DNA of 64,000 nt from Clostridia bacterium (GTDB taxonomy: Bacteria > Bacillota > Clostridia > Lutisporales > Lutisporaceae), in the NCBI GenBank assembly GCA_035628995.1, contig DASPIR010000021.1, positions 59,859-123,858 of the forward strand. Reading direction: 5' to 3'. The notes below the pieces were generated by a model. The model searched no databases and was not told the origin of the DNA. It worked only from the letters and a program-made list of their open reading frames with translations. Of the stretch, positions 1 through 8,388 are shown piece after piece. The number at the start of each line of letters is the position of its first letter. Position 1 is the first letter of the stretch. The position numbers and the translations under genes are program-made.

Positions 1-135
1 GAACTTGGGAAAGACTATAAGAAACCTGTACTTATCAGGACTTCTGCTGAGCTTCATAGAGAGGGTTATTCCGTGAAGGGTATTGGTATGTCCGAGCTTA
101 CAGAGCTTCGCAAAGGTGGCTGCAGGGAGATATGA
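1..135 (+). CDS. C-terminal end of a probable ribonuclease G/E family protein (partial)
   Basis: The first 44 codons run in frame 1 from the window edge to a TGA at 133-135. The visible peptide has a KPVLIRTSAELHREGYSV segment, which resembles the extreme C-terminus of RNase E/G proteins. In Clostridia an RNase G gene commonly sits directly upstream of rplU, as here. The identification therefore rests on position plus a short, weak resemblance, and no catalytic domain lies inside the window. Another upstream family, such as the DUF2344 protein, cannot be excluded. Confidence 0.5.
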   Translation, partial: ELGKDYKKPVLIRTSAELHREGYSVKGIGMSELTELRKGGCREI

Positions 136-211
136 GCTCACTGGTTCGAGGTGCGGGAATCGTAGGGGCGAACAGTGTTCGCCAGTAATATGAAACAAAA
201 GTTCAGGATAA

Positions 212-240
212 TTGACAAACAAGGTATGTTATGATAATAT
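212..240 (+). promoter_or_regulatory. sigma-A type promoter of the rplU operon
   Basis: A perfect TTGACA at 212-217 is followed after 17 bases by TAATAT at 235-240. It lies about 90 bases upstream of the rplU start and would transcribe the L21 leader. Confidence 0.7.
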
Positions 241-328
241 ATATTGGCGTAGGCGTATCCGCTCGAATCGGGTTTTAAAAATTTTACCTAGTATTCGGCG
301 AGACTTAATTATGAGGAGGTGTAGCCTA
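241..328 (+). ncRNA. probable ribosomal protein L21 leader (5' UTR)
   Basis: About 85 transcribed, untranslated bases separate the promoter from rplU. They contain GC-rich blocks (GGCGTAGGCGTATCC, CGAATCGG, TATTCGGCGAGACTT) with short complementary CGAAT/ATTCG pieces, and end in the AGGAGG Shine-Dalgarno at 313-318. Structured L21 leaders that bind L21 for autoregulation are known upstream of rplU-rpmA in Firmicutes. Assignment is by position and general look; I could not run a covariance model. Confidence 0.5.
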
Positions 329-640
329 ATGTATGCAATAATAAAGACTGGCGGCAAGCAGTATATGGTTAACGAAGGTGACGTGTTGATGGTAGAAAAG
401 CTTGACGTAGAATCCGGTGCCAAGGTTGTGTTTGAAGAAGTACTTGCTGTAGGAAACAATGGTGAGCTGAACCTTGGTAGTCCTGTAGTTTCAGGTGCTA
501 AAGTAGAAGCAACTGTAATTCAGAATGGCAAGGAAAAGAAGGTAATTGTTTTCAAATACAAGCCAAAGAAGGATTATAGAAAGAAACAAGGTCATAGACA
601 GCCATTCACAAAGGTTAAAATCGAAAAAATAAACGCATAG
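329..640 (+). CDS. rplU: 50S ribosomal protein L21
   Basis: This is the 103-residue L21 of the large ribosomal subunit, which binds 23S rRNA and is the usual length for the family. It begins [14 protein letters not shown], the family's conserved N-terminus, and ends in the basic [19 protein letters not shown] region. The reading frame stays open further upstream. The ATG at 329 is chosen because AGGAGG lies about 10 bases before it and because the L21 domain starts exactly there. It is the first gene of rplU-prp-rpmA and is probably autoregulated through its leader. Confidence 0.97.
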   Translation: MYAIIKTGGKQYMVNEGDVLMVEKLDVESGAKVVFEEVLAVGNNGELNLGSPVVSGAKVEATVIQNGKEKKVIVFKYKPKKDYRKKQGHRQPFTKVKIEKINA

Positions 641-651
641 AAGCGATTTTT

Positions 652-984
652 ATGATTAAGATTATAATCTATAAAGCCCGAGAGGGCGAAATAACAGGTT
701 TCAAGGTAACAGGACATTCTGGCTATGCTGCGCATGGTAAGGATATCGTCTGCAGTGCAGTTTCAGCCCTTGCCCAAACGGCTCTGCTGGGACTTTTAAA
801 GGTCGCAGAAGCAGACGTAGCTTATAAGATTGATGAGGGATACCTCACATGTAATCTTATGAACGCCGGCTCGGAAAGAAAGCGCATTATGTGTGAAGCA
901 ATACTTGGAACTATGTATGAAGGACTTAAGAATATTCAGGATAGCTATATAAAACACATTGATATAGTTGAAGAGGAGGTGTAG
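652..984 (+). CDS. prp: ribosomal-processing cysteine protease Prp
   Basis: This is a 110-residue protein of the YsxB/DUF464 family. Prp removes the N-terminal extension of ribosomal protein L27, an essential step in Firmicutes. The catalytic pair is visible as His22 in the GHSGYA motif and Cys34 in [10 protein letters not shown], at the positions used in Staphylococcus Prp. The gene sits in the conserved place between rplU and rpmA, 11 bases after rplU and 2 bases before rpmA. The substrate gene next door carries the matching cleavable extension. Confidence 0.95.
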   Translation: MIKIIIYKAREGEITGFKVTGHSGYAAHGKDIVCSAVSALAQTALLGLLKVAEADVAYKIDEGYLTCNLMNAGSERKRIMCEAILGTMYEGLKNIQDSYIKHIDIVEEEV

Positions 985-986
985 AT

Positions 987-1259
987 ATGTTCAAGATGAA
1001 CCTTCAGTTATTTGCACATAAGAAAGGTGTAGGTAGCTCAAGAAACGGTAGAGACTCTCATTCACAGAGGCTTGGCACAAAGAGGGCTGACGGACAGCCA
1101 GTACTTGCTGGTAATATACTTGTAAGACAGAGAGGAACAAAGATCCATCCCGGCATAAACGTAGGGATAGGTAAAGACGATACTCTGTTTGCGCTTATAG
1201 AAGGTGTTGTAAAATTCGAGCGTAAAGGTAGAGACAAGAAGCAGGTAAGTGTATACTAG
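987..1259 (+). CDS. rpmA: 50S ribosomal protein L27, with Prp-cleavable N-terminus
   Basis: This is the 90-residue L27, a large-subunit protein whose mature N-terminus reaches toward the peptidyl-transferase centre. It starts [14 protein letters not shown]. The first nine residues match the Firmicutes pro-sequence removed by Prp after the phenylalanine, leaving Ala10 as the mature N-terminus. The body ([17 protein letters not shown]) is typical. A strong AGGAGGTG precedes the ATG. A terminator follows, so the ribosomal operon ends here. Confidence 0.97.
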   Translation: MFKMNLQLFAHKKGVGSSRNGRDSHSQRLGTKRADGQPVLAGNILVRQRGTKIHPGINVGIGKDDTLFALIEGVVKFERKGRDKKQVSVY

Positions 1260-1281
1260 GCATAATAATAACGTAGAATCA

Positions 1282-1315
1282 ATAAAGGTACGGCTAGACT
1301 GTACCTTTATTTTTA
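1282..1315 (+). terminator. Rho-independent terminator after rpmA
   Basis: A perfect 10-bp stem (1282-1291 with 1301-1310), a 9-base loop and a T-run at 1310-1314. Confidence 0.9.
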
Positions 1316-1393
1316 ATCATTTTTATTAGAATAATTTTCCTTAATTGATAATGTATACATGGGTATATCCCGAAATACATGGGGGACTGATTA

Positions 1394-2107
1394 ATGAAGA
1401 AAAATATAGAGGAATTCAAAACCGGCGTAATTACAAAAGGCAGAAGAGATGATGGAGTTGGAGGAGATTATGACATGCTTGAAGCTGAGAAGGAACGTTC
1501 TATAGAAAGCCTCAAAGCTCATTTGAGTGAGCAACGCCATGATTTTTTCAACCTATTGCAGGTGCTGTATGGTTACACACAGCTTAAAAAGCCGGACAAG
1601 GTGCTTTCGCACATAAAAGATTACTGCACACAAATGGAGAATATAGGAAGACTCTATAACTGCAAATGTATAAAATTGGCCGATTTACTTTACACTAAAG
1701 ACAAAGAAGCAGGGAGTATTGATCTGAACTTGGAGGTCAATGTCGATGTAAGCTTTGAACCTGTTGTAAGAATGCTTGATGATGAAGCCGTTTTGCATGC
1801 TGTGGATCATGCTGTATCTATATTTTTGTATGTTCTTGATGATAAGGGCTTAAAAAATTCCCATATACAATTTGACTTGAGGGAAGGTGCAGATGACTTC
1901 CAAATGGAAATATACTGCAGGGAGCTTAGGGAAGGGCAACTCGAGCCTATAAGCTTTGTTATTCCTCTGCAGGAAATATATTGGAAAAAGATTGAAAGAA
2001 GTATAGTATGCATGGATAGAATTACAAAGCATTGCAATGACAAAGGCTTTGATGGAAGAATGCTTGAGGATGATTCAACTTTTGTATTAAGCATTCGCAA
2101 AAAATAA
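1394..2107 (+). CDS. Spo0B-like sensor histidine kinase/phosphotransferase
   Basis: This 237-residue protein has a Spo0B-type helical hairpin. The segment SEQRHDFFNLLQVLYGYTQL (about 45-64) contains the presumptive phospho-accepting His49 followed by the hydrophobic dimer helix. The rest is a degenerate ATPase-like half. In Bacillus, Spo0B passes phosphate from Spo0F to Spo0A and its gene lies just before obg, which is the position here. Most Clostridia phosphorylate Spo0A directly, so a true phosphorelay role is uncertain. A later ATG at codon 28 could also be used. The gene is preceded by GGGGGA and lies 29 bases before obgE. Confidence 0.72.
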   Translation: MKKNIEEFKTGVITKGRRDDGVGGDYDMLEAEKERSIESLKAHLSEQRHDFFNLLQVLYGYTQLKKPDKVLSHIKDYCTQMENIGRLYNCKCIKLADLLYTKDKEAGSIDLNLEVNVDVSFEPVVRMLDDEAVLHAVDHAVSIFLYVLDDKGLKNSHIQFDLREGADDFQMEIYCRELREGQLEPISFVIPLQEIYWKKIERSIVCMDRITKHCNDKGFDGRMLEDDSTFVLSIRKK

Positions 2108-2136
2108 AATCGAACATAAAACGATGGGGTGTAAAC

Positions 2137-3414
2137 ATGTTTATTGATAAAGCTAAAATATTCATAAAATCAGGGGACGGCGGAGATGGCAGGGTGGCCT
2201 TCCGAAGAGAGAAATATGCTCCTAATGGCGGGCCTAATGGCGGAGACGGCGGAGACGGTGGAGACATTGTGTTCGTGGTTGATGAGAATATGAGGACGCT
2301 TATGGACTTCAGGTATAGGAGAAAACACGTTGCAGAAGATGGAGAAATGGGAGGCAACGTTAACTGCTCAGGCAGAAGTGCTGAGGATCTGCTTATTAAG
2401 GTACCTGCCGGTACATTGCTGAGAGATGTTGAGACTGGATCACTGATAGGGGATTTGAAGCACCCGGGAGATAGAGTTGTTGTTGCTCGCGGAGGTAAGG
2501 GCGGGAAAGGAAATCAGCATTTTGCCACTGCCACAAGACAGGCTCCCCATTTTGCACAGCCAGGGGAGAAGGGCATGGAAAGATGGATTGAAATGGAGCT
2601 TAAGCTTTTGGCTGATGTAGGACTGGTTGGTTTCCCCAATGTAGGGAAGTCCACCTTCTTATCCATTGTGACCTCTGCAACGCCTAAAATAGCAAATTAC
2701 CACTTTACTACTCTTGTACCAAACTTGGGAGTAGTGGAGATGGAAGGTGGCAGAAGCTTTGTAATTGCAGATATACCGGGACTTATTGAAGGCGCATCAA
2801 GTGGTGTGGGACTTGGACATGATTTTTTACGGCATGTTGAAAGAACAAAAGTGCTGATTCATTTGTTAGATACCTCAGGACTTGAGGGAAGGGATCCCCT
2901 TGAAGATTTTTATAAAATAAATGATGAGCTTAAGATCTACAGCGAAAAGCTTGTGAACAAACCACAGGTGGTTGCCTGCAACAAAATGGACATTCCTGAA
3001 TCTGAGGAGAATTACAGAATAGTAGCTGAGGAATTGGGCAAGAAGGGCTATGAGGTGTTTGCCATTTCAGCTGCGACTAGGGAAGGGATAGCGCCCCTGT
3101 TGGACAGAGTTTACAATCTGCTTGAAAAGGTAAAAGATGTTGAAGAACCAGTTGAAGAAATATTGGATTTAGTGTATCATAATAATACAAGTGATAAGCC
3201 ATTTACTGTCAGAAAGGAAAATGGGGTATTTGTTGTTGAAGGAAGACTGGTTGAGCAGCTGCTTGCATCAGTTAACATGGAGGACAACGACTCTATAAAG
3301 TACTTTCAGAAGGTACTGAGAAAGAGGGGTATCGTTGATGAGTTGAGGCAGTTTGGTGTTAAAGACGGTGACACAGTAAAAATGCAAGAATTAGAATTCG
3401 AATATTTTGAATGA
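2137..3414 (+). CDS. obgE: GTPase Obg (CgtA)
   Basis: This is a 425-residue essential GTPase involved in late 50S ribosome assembly and stress or sporulation control. It shows all three Obg parts: the glycine-rich Obg fold (1-158, with repeated GGDGGDGG turns), the G domain (P-loop GFPNVGKS at 165-172, G3 DIPGLIEGA, G4 NKMD), and a C-terminal OCT domain from about 345. Full length for a Firmicute Obg. The ATG at 2137 gives the standard MFIDKAKIF start. It follows the Spo0B-like gene and precedes yhbY, the usual clostridial order. Confidence 0.97.
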   Translation: MFIDKAKIFIKSGDGGDGRVAFRREKYAPNGGPNGGDGGDGGDIVFVVDENMRTLMDFRYRRKHVAEDGEMGGNVNCSGRSAEDLLIKVPAGTLLRDVETGSLIGDLKHPGDRVVVARGGKGGKGNQHFATATRQAPHFAQPGEKGMERWIEMELKLLADVGLVGFPNVGKSTFLSIVTSATPKIANYHFTTLVPNLGVVEMEGGRSFVIADIPGLIEGASSGVGLGHDFLRHVERTKVLIHLLDTSGLEGRDPLEDFYKINDELKIYSEKLVNKPQVVACNKMDIPESEENYRIVAEELGKKGYEVFAISAATREGIAPLLDRVYNLLEKVKDVEEPVEEILDLVYHNNTSDKPFTVRKENGVFVVEGRLVEQLLASVNMEDNDSIKYFQKVLRKRGIVDELRQFGVKDGDTVKMQELEFEYFE

Positions 3415-3438
3415 TGAACTGGAGGTCAATTGTAGGAA

Positions 3439-3624
3439 ATGAACTGCATGCATTGCGAAAATTGTAAACAGAACACCGCTACGTATTTCTGCTTGGCGAA
3501 GAACGAAATCATAATTAATGAGAATTTTGTGACCAATACTGAAAAAAGCAGAAGTGGATGGAAGAAGGGTGACCCTGGATACGAAACTCATCGACGCAAG
3601 CTCAAAAAAGAAGTAGAGGTATAA
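3439..3624 (+). CDS. small conserved-looking cysteine-cluster protein, function unknown
   Basis: This 61-residue ORF starts MNCMHCENCKQNTATYFC, giving cysteines spaced C-x2-C-x2-C with a fourth Cys nine residues on, a plausible metal-binding knuckle. The C-terminus is basic and lysine-rich. GGAGG lies 13 bases before the first ATG, a long spacing, so the second ATG at 3448 may be used. It sits between obgE and yhbY and ends 8 bases before a terminator, so it is probably cotranscribed with obgE. I do not recognise the family. Confidence 0.55.
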   Translation: MNCMHCENCKQNTATYFCLAKNEIIINENFVTNTEKSRSGWKKGDPGYETHRRKLKKEVEV

Positions 3625-3631
3625 AACCTAT

Positions 3632-3653
3632 GGCAGACGCGAGTCTGCCTTTT
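3632..3653 (+). terminator. Rho-independent terminator after the obgE unit
   Basis: A 7-bp GGCAGAC/GTCTGCC stem with a GCGA tetraloop, followed by TTTT. Confidence 0.75.
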
Positions 3654-3675
3654 AAACATAACGGAGGAATATAAT

Positions 3676-3966
3676 ATGTTAACAAGCAAACAAAGAGCTT
3701 ATTTAAGAGGACTTGCCAACACACTGGAACCTGCCTTCATTATAGGGAAGGGCGGCTTGAACGACAACATGATAGCAGATATTGACGCGGCTTTGGAGGC
3801 AAGAGAGCTTTTGAAGATAAAGGTATTGAACAACAGCATGGCAGAGCCCAAGGAAGCAAGCATAGAAATAGCCGATAGAATTGGTGCTGATGTGGTGCAG
3901 GTGATTGGCGGGAAATTTGTATTATACAAGCAGTCCAGGGAGAACCCGTCAATAGCATTACCATAA
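3676..3966 (+). CDS. yhbY: CRM-domain RNA-binding protein YhbY
   Basis: This 96-residue protein consists of a single CRM (YhbY) domain, which associates with pre-50S ribosomes. The family signature is clear: MLTSKQRAYLRGLANTLEP, the GKGGL loop (about 23-27), LLKIKVLNN and a final IGADVVQVIGGKFVLYK. A GGAGGA box precedes the ATG. The neighbouring obgE is another 50S assembly factor. A possible hairpin with GTGCCCTG/CAGGGCAC arms lies just after the stop but lacks a T-run. Confidence 0.93.
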   Translation: MLTSKQRAYLRGLANTLEPAFIIGKGGLNDNMIADIDAALEARELLKIKVLNNSMAEPKEASIEIADRIGADVVQVIGGKFVLYKQSRENPSIALP

Positions 3967-4082
3967 TGTGCCCTGTAACAGAATTCGTTTTTAGAAGCAG
4001 GGCACAACATCAAGGAAGTGCGTTATTAACATTTTGAATGACTGGGAATCTGGGATGTTAATAAGCACTAGGGGGTGATTAT

Positions 4083-4166
4083 GTGAAACGTAAAGCGGTC
4101 GCAGTAATCAGCATATTGATTATCATAGCCTTTATGCTGTCTATTATTGCTCCTATATTCCAGTAG
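4083..4166 (+). CDS. 27-residue membrane peptide, unknown function
   Basis: A short ORF with a GTG start and an AGGGGGTGAT Shine-Dalgarno about 6 bases upstream encodes a basic N-terminus (KRK), a run of about 17 hydrophobic residues (AVAVISILIIIAFMLSII) and the end APIFQ. It would be a single-pass membrane peptide. Support comes from the strong ribosome binding site, the clean hydrophobic profile and the isolated position before a terminator. Conservation is untested. Confidence 0.5.
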   Translation: MKRKAVAVISILIIIAFMLSIIAPIFQ

Positions 4167-4226
4167 CGGGTATTATGTGTAATATCATAAAACTGTAAAG
4201 AATGCCAATGACAGAGTTTTGAAGTG

Positions 4227-4272
4227 CCGTACTGGACAAGGGTTTAACCTCTTGGTTCAAGTACGGTTTTTT
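4227..4272 (+). terminator. Rho-independent terminator before the malic enzyme gene
   Basis: Outer arms CCGTACT and AGTACGG with an imperfect inner stem, followed by TTTTTT at 4267-4272. Confidence 0.75.
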
Positions 4273-4316
4273 AATGTAGAGGACTATGCATCTGTAAATA
4301 AAAAGGAGGGCATTAT

Positions 4317-5492
4317 ATGTCAATATACGAGGATTCTGTTAACTTTCATGAGAAAGTGCGGGGTAAGATTGAAATAGTATCAAGGGTGGAGGTCAATACA
4401 TCCAGGGATATGAGCCTTGCATATACTCCGGGAGTTGCGGAGCCTTGCCTAGAGATTCAGAAGGACCCTGACAAGGCATACATATATACAAGAAAATGGA
4501 ATACAATAGCCGTAGTATCAGATGGAACAGCTGTATTGGGACTTGGAGATATCGGCCCATTGGCTTCGCTGCCGGTTATGGAAGGGAAGGCTGTGCTTTT
4601 TAAGAGCTTTGGAGATATCGACGCTTTTCCAATTATTATAGACACCAAGGATGTAGATGAAATAGTTGAAACGGTAGTAAGGATTTCCCCTTCCTTTGGC
4701 GGTATAAACCTTGAGGACATTTCTGCACCAAGGTGCTTTGAGGTTGAACGAAAGCTCAAGGAACGATGTGATATACCGGTATTTCATGATGATCAGCACG
4801 GGACTGCAATAGTAACCCTTGCAGGGCTGTTGAATGCTTTGAAGCTGGTGGGTAAAGAGCTTAAGGATATTAAGGTGGTTGTTAATGGAGCAGGTGCGGC
4901 AGGAAATTCAGTAACCAAGCTGCTCTTATCTTCAGGAGTGAGGAATATTATAATGTGCGACAGGACGGGAGCTCTATATGACGGTATGGATAGAGGGGAT
5001 GCTGAGAAAAAGAAAATTGCAGCGTTAACCAATCCGAAGAAGCTTAAGGGGACACTAGCGGATGTAATAAAGGGAGCGGATGTATTCATAGGAGTATCCG
5101 CACCGGACGTATTGACGAGCGAAATGGCGGGCACAATGAATAAGGATTCCATTGTATTTGCAATGGCCAATCCCACGCCTGAGATATTTCCGGAGACCGC
5201 AAAAAAGGCAGGAGTACGTATAATCGGAACAGGAAGGTCTGACTATCCCAATCAGGTAAATAATGTTCTGGCTTTTCCGGGCATATTCAGAGGAGCCCTT
5301 GATGCAAGAGCCAGTGATATAAATGAGGATATGAAGGTCGCTGCTGCCTATGCAATTGCAAGCGCGATACCTGAAAATGAATTGAATGATGAGTATATAA
5401 TCCCAAAGGCTTTCAACAGAGAGGTGCAGAGGAAGGTTGCTGAAGCTGTAAAGGAAGCGGCAATAAAAAGCGGAGTGGCAAGAGTAAAATAA
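4317..5492 (+). CDS. NAD(P)-dependent malic enzyme
   Basis: This 391-residue enzyme oxidatively decarboxylates malate to pyruvate, linking the C4 and C3 pools. It has the short bacterial form: an N-terminal malic domain (YTPGVAEPCLEI at about 34-45, SDGTAVLGLGDIGP, FHDDQHGTAI with metal-binding Asp residues) and a C-terminal Rossmann domain (VVNGAGAAG near 192). AAAGGAGGG precedes the ATG. It is flanked upstream by a terminator, so it is transcribed alone or with its own promoter. The cofactor preference cannot be read safely. Confidence 0.93.
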   Translation: MSIYEDSVNFHEKVRGKIEIVSRVEVNTSRDMSLAYTPGVAEPCLEIQKDPDKAYIYTRKWNTIAVVSDGTAVLGLGDIGPLASLPVMEGKAVLFKSFGDIDAFPIIIDTKDVDEIVETVVRISPSFGGINLEDISAPRCFEVERKLKERCDIPVFHDDQHGTAIVTLAGLLNALKLVGKELKDIKVVVNGAGAAGNSVTKLLLSSGVRNIIMCDRTGALYDGMDRGDAEKKKIAALTNPKKLKGTLADVIKGADVFIGVSAPDVLTSEMAGTMNKDSIVFAMANPTPEIFPETAKKAGVRIIGTGRSDYPNQVNNVLAFPGIFRGALDARASDINEDMKVAAAYAIASAIPENELNDEYIIPKAFNREVQRKVAEAVKEAAIKSGVARVK

Positions 5493-5530
5493 TGGTTAAC
5501 TCAGATATGAATGTCTGATATAATATTCCT

Positions 5531-5558
5531 TAGACAAATTTATAGAAAACTATATAAT
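5531..5558 (+). promoter_or_regulatory. promoter of the transketolase pair
   Basis: TAGACA at 5531-5536, a 16-base spacer, and a perfect TATAAT at 5553-5558. It lies 33 bases before the first transketolase start. Confidence 0.6.
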
Positions 5559-5590
5559 ATAAGGATTTATTAAAAGGAGGAGAACGAATA

Positions 5591-6415
5591 ATGCAGGACA
5601 AGGACACAATATTTCTAAAAGACAAAAGCAGACATATACGACGTTTGATTGTTGATGAAATCGGAAGGCTTGGTGTAGGACATATTGGAGGATGCCTTTC
5701 TCCGGTTGAGGCGCTGGTTGTTTTATATTATAAACAGATGAATATTGACCCTTCCAATCCCAAAATGGAGGGCAGAGACAGGTTCATAATGTCCAAAGGG
5801 CATGCCGGACCGGCAGTTTACGCTGTGCTTGCCGACAAGGGATATTTTGATGTTTGTGAGCTGAATACGCTGAATAAACCCGAGACTAACCTTCCAAGCC
5901 ATTGTGATATGCTGAAAACCAGAGGTATCGATATGACGGCAGGCTCCTTGGGGCAGGGGATATCCTGTGCGGTAGGTATGGCAAAGGCGTCTAAGATAAT
6001 GAAGGATAGTGCATATATATATTGCATGGTTGGAGATGGTGAAAGCCAGGAGGGTGAAGTATGGGAGGCAGCCATGTGTGCTGCTCAGTTCAAACTGAAT
6101 AACCTTATAGGCTTCACTGATTACAACAAGTATCAGATAGATGGATCAGTTCAGGAAATAATGAGCGTTGATCCTTTGGACAAAAAGTGGGATGCCTTTG
6201 GCTGGAATGTCATATATGTAGCCGATGGGCATGATGTTACTCAAATAGATGATGCTGTAGAAAAAGCAAAAAAATCAACTGATAAGCCTAGTATGATAAT
6301 ACTTAATACTGTAAAGGGCAAGGGAGTATCCTTTGTAGAAGCCATGGGAGTTAAGAACCACAACATGCCTGTTACAGAAGAGCAGAGGCTTCAGGCACTG
6401 AAGGAATTGGAATAA
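5591..6415 (+). CDS. transketolase, N-terminal (TPP-binding) subunit
   Basis: This 274-residue protein corresponds to the first third of transketolase. It has HIGGCLSPVE, the SKGHAGPAVYA motif, TAGSLGQGISCAVGMA and the thiamine-diphosphate motif GDGESQEGEVWEA (about 147-159). In many Clostridia and archaea transketolase is split into two adjacent genes, as here. The partner starts 13 bases later. Together they move two-carbon ketol units between sugars in the non-oxidative pentose pathway, feeding erythrose-4-phosphate to the aromatic operon a few kb downstream. Confidence 0.93.
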   Translation: MQDKDTIFLKDKSRHIRRLIVDEIGRLGVGHIGGCLSPVEALVVLYYKQMNIDPSNPKMEGRDRFIMSKGHAGPAVYAVLADKGYFDVCELNTLNKPETNLPSHCDMLKTRGIDMTAGSLGQGISCAVGMAKASKIMKDSAYIYCMVGDGESQEGEVWEAAMCAAQFKLNNLIGFTDYNKYQIDGSVQEIMSVDPLDKKWDAFGWNVIYVADGHDVTQIDDAVEKAKKSTDKPSMIILNTVKGKGVSFVEAMGVKNHNMPVTEEQRLQALKELE

Positions 6416-6428
6416 GGGAGGCAGAAAG

Positions 6429-7370
6429 ATGTACGAGAAAATGGAAATGAGACAGGTATTGGCTGAAGTACTTGACAAGTTGATGGAAAAGAATGAAAAG
6501 ATAGTTGTAATAGATGCAGACCTTGCAAGGGCAAACGGGACACTTCCGCTAAAGGAAAAATATCCTGAAAGGGCCTTTGATGTGGGAATAGCGGAGCAGA
6601 ACATGGCGGCTGTGGCGGCTGGTATGGCTGCATATGGGTTCGTACCCTTTATAGGCTCCTTCACGCCTTTTGCCACAAGAAGGATATGTGACCAAATAAC
6701 AATATCAATAGCCTATGCGAAAAGAAACGTTAAGATAATTGGTACAGATCCAGGCATTTCTGCAGAGCTTAATGGCGGAACACACATGAGCATGGAGGAT
6801 ATCGGGGTAATCAGAAGTATTTCAGGGATAGTGATATTCGAGCCTGTTGATGCAGTTCAGCTTGCAAAGGCACTTCCCGTTATAGTTGAATATGATGGTC
6901 CTGTATATATAAGGATGTTTAGAAAGGCTTCACCAATAGTATTTAAGGACGATTACGTATTTGACCTATTCAAGGCAGATTTAATAAGAGAAGGCAAGGA
7001 TGTAACTCTGTTCGCAACTGGAATAATGGTGGATGAGGCTTTGAAGGCTGCTGAAATGCTTAAGATTGAAGGCATAGCTGCTGAAATAATAAACATACAT
7101 ACTATGAAGCCAATAGATAGGGAAGCTGTAGTAAAGTCAGCCAGGAAGACAGGCGCAGTAGTAACCTGTGAAAACCACAATGTCATCGGCGGCCTCAAGA
7201 GTGCAGTGGCTGAGGTACTAGTAGAGGAGTATCCTGTACCAATTAAGGCAATAGGTGTCCAGGACCACTTCGGTGAGGTTGCGAAGATGGAGTACCTGAA
7301 AAAGAAGTACCATATGACAGCAGAAGATATAGTAAAAGCAGCAAAAGAAGCAATAGCAATGAAGAGGTAG
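6429..7370 (+). CDS. transketolase, C-terminal subunit
   Basis: This 313-residue protein holds the pyrimidine-binding domain (DADLARANGT, FDVGIAEQNMAAVAAGMA near 50-68) and the C-terminal transketolase domain (ENHNVIGGLKSAVAE). It is the matching half of the preceding gene and is co-transcribed with it (GGGAGG ribosome binding site in the 13-base gap). The length is normal for a split subunit. A long hairpin follows before the convergent MBL gene. Confidence 0.93.
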   Translation: MYEKMEMRQVLAEVLDKLMEKNEKIVVIDADLARANGTLPLKEKYPERAFDVGIAEQNMAAVAAGMAAYGFVPFIGSFTPFATRRICDQITISIAYAKRNVKIIGTDPGISAELNGGTHMSMEDIGVIRSISGIVIFEPVDAVQLAKALPVIVEYDGPVYIRMFRKASPIVFKDDYVFDLFKADLIREGKDVTLFATGIMVDEALKAAEMLKIEGIAAEIINIHTMKPIDREAVVKSARKTGAVVTCENHNVIGGLKSAVAEVLVEEYPVPIKAIGVQDHFGEVAKMEYLKKKYHMTAEDIVKAAKEAIAMKR

Positions 7371-7396
7371 CATTGCAAATAGCCATTCCAAACAAG

Positions 7397-7449
7397 AGCA
7401 GCCCAGTGATAGCTTCGTATAAGTATACTTAGCTATTCACAGGGCTGCT
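7397..7449. terminator. long hairpin between convergent genes
   Basis: AGCAGCCC pairs with GGGCTGCT, and an inner GTGATAGCT pairs with AGCTATTCAC with one bulge. The T-run is poor, so termination is inferred from the convergent arrangement. Confidence 0.5.
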
Positions 7450-7538
7450 TTGCTATACATACAATTTGCTTAAAGGTGCTATACATGGCTACTCTATTAG
7501 TGCTGCATTATCATTAGCCATAACAGAGAAGCCTACTA

Positions 7539-8387
7539 TTACCTATCCACATAGCGTCCGTGTTCTGGCACGGCCATTTCTTTGAAGTTATTCACCAGCA
7601 AATCCAGGTGGCGTGAAAGCTCTTCGCCCTTCATTGGCTGTCCGTGGCTCGGGATAATAAGCGATGGTTTTAGGTCATGGATTTTTCTTACTGACTCTTC
7701 TGCTGCCTTCCAATCGGTGGTAAGATATTTTGGTGGTCCACTTATGTGCTCTTTTTGGAATAGTACCGATATTAGAGATTCCTGTTTTACTGTGGTAAGG
7801 GCATCTGCAGCAATAAGTATTCTATCCTTTTCTTTGAAAAGGCAGATATGCCCCTCGGTATGTCCCGGGGTATGTACCCACTTCCAATTAGGTAGGCCGG
7901 GAACGCTTCCGTCCTTGGGAAGCTCTACGGCATGATAGCCTAAATCGATGCTGTGATGAGGGAAGGCCGGGGATATCTTTGCTATCATGCCTTCGTCCAC
8001 TGTAGGGTCTGCCAGCGGATAGTCCTTCTTGCCTATTAAATAAGGCAGCTCAAGACTATGGGCATATACTGGCACCTCCCATTTGGCTGCCAGCTCAATA
8101 GCTGAGCCTACATGGTCGAAGTGGCCGTGAGTGAGTATGACGGCGCTTGGACGAGCGTTTCTGCCATAGAATTCTTCTGCGGTTTTCACAATAAAGTCTG
8201 CTGAGTTAGTCAAGCCAGTATCTACAAGCACCCATTCATCACGGGTTTTTAAATTAGTGCTGGCTACTATACAGGCATTTGCAACCGTGAATTGCAGCAG
8301 TATAATATCCTTCGTCACCTGCTTTGACTGCATGGTAAGGTTGGACAGCATATTAAGCATTTCATCTACTGTAGATATAATAAACAC
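7539..8387 (-). CDS. MBL-fold metallo-hydrolase
   Basis: This metallo-beta-lactamase-fold hydrolase of up to 282 residues has the metal-binding signature LTHGHFDHVG (about 104-113). A second histidine sits in HTPGHTEGH and a third in PSHGQP near the C-terminus, i.e. a dinuclear zinc site. The substrate is unknown; the family is close to YflN-like hydrolases. The start is unclear: the GTG at 8387 overlaps the GGAGGTG Shine-Dalgarno, so initiation probably occurs at a codon a little downstream. An unusual dispersed element (8389-8473) lies immediately upstream and ends in the ribosome binding site. Confidence 0.85.
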   Translation of the reverse strand: MFIISTVDEMLNMLSNLTMQSKQVTKDIILLQFTVANACIVASTNLKTRDEWVLVDTGLTNSADFIVKTAEEFYGRNARPSAVILTHGHFDHVGSAIELAAKWEVPVYAHSLELPYLIGKKDYPLADPTVDEGMIAKISPAFPHHSIDLGYHAVELPKDGSVPGLPNWKWVHTPGHTEGHICLFKEKDRILIAADALTTVKQESLISVLFQKEHISGPPKYLTTDWKAAEESVRKIHDLKPSLIIPSHGQPMKGEELSRHLDLLVNNFKEMAVPEHGRYVDR

Positions 8388-8388
8388 C

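Noticed and set aside
167..183. Perfect 7-bp GGCGAAC hairpin after the partial first gene
   Set aside because: It lacks a T-run and lies within heptamer-like sequence, so I do not call it a terminator.
5498..5516. Small hairpin (CAGATA-TGAA-TGTCTG) after the malic enzyme gene
   Set aside because: Six weak pairs and no T-run; not convincing as a terminator.
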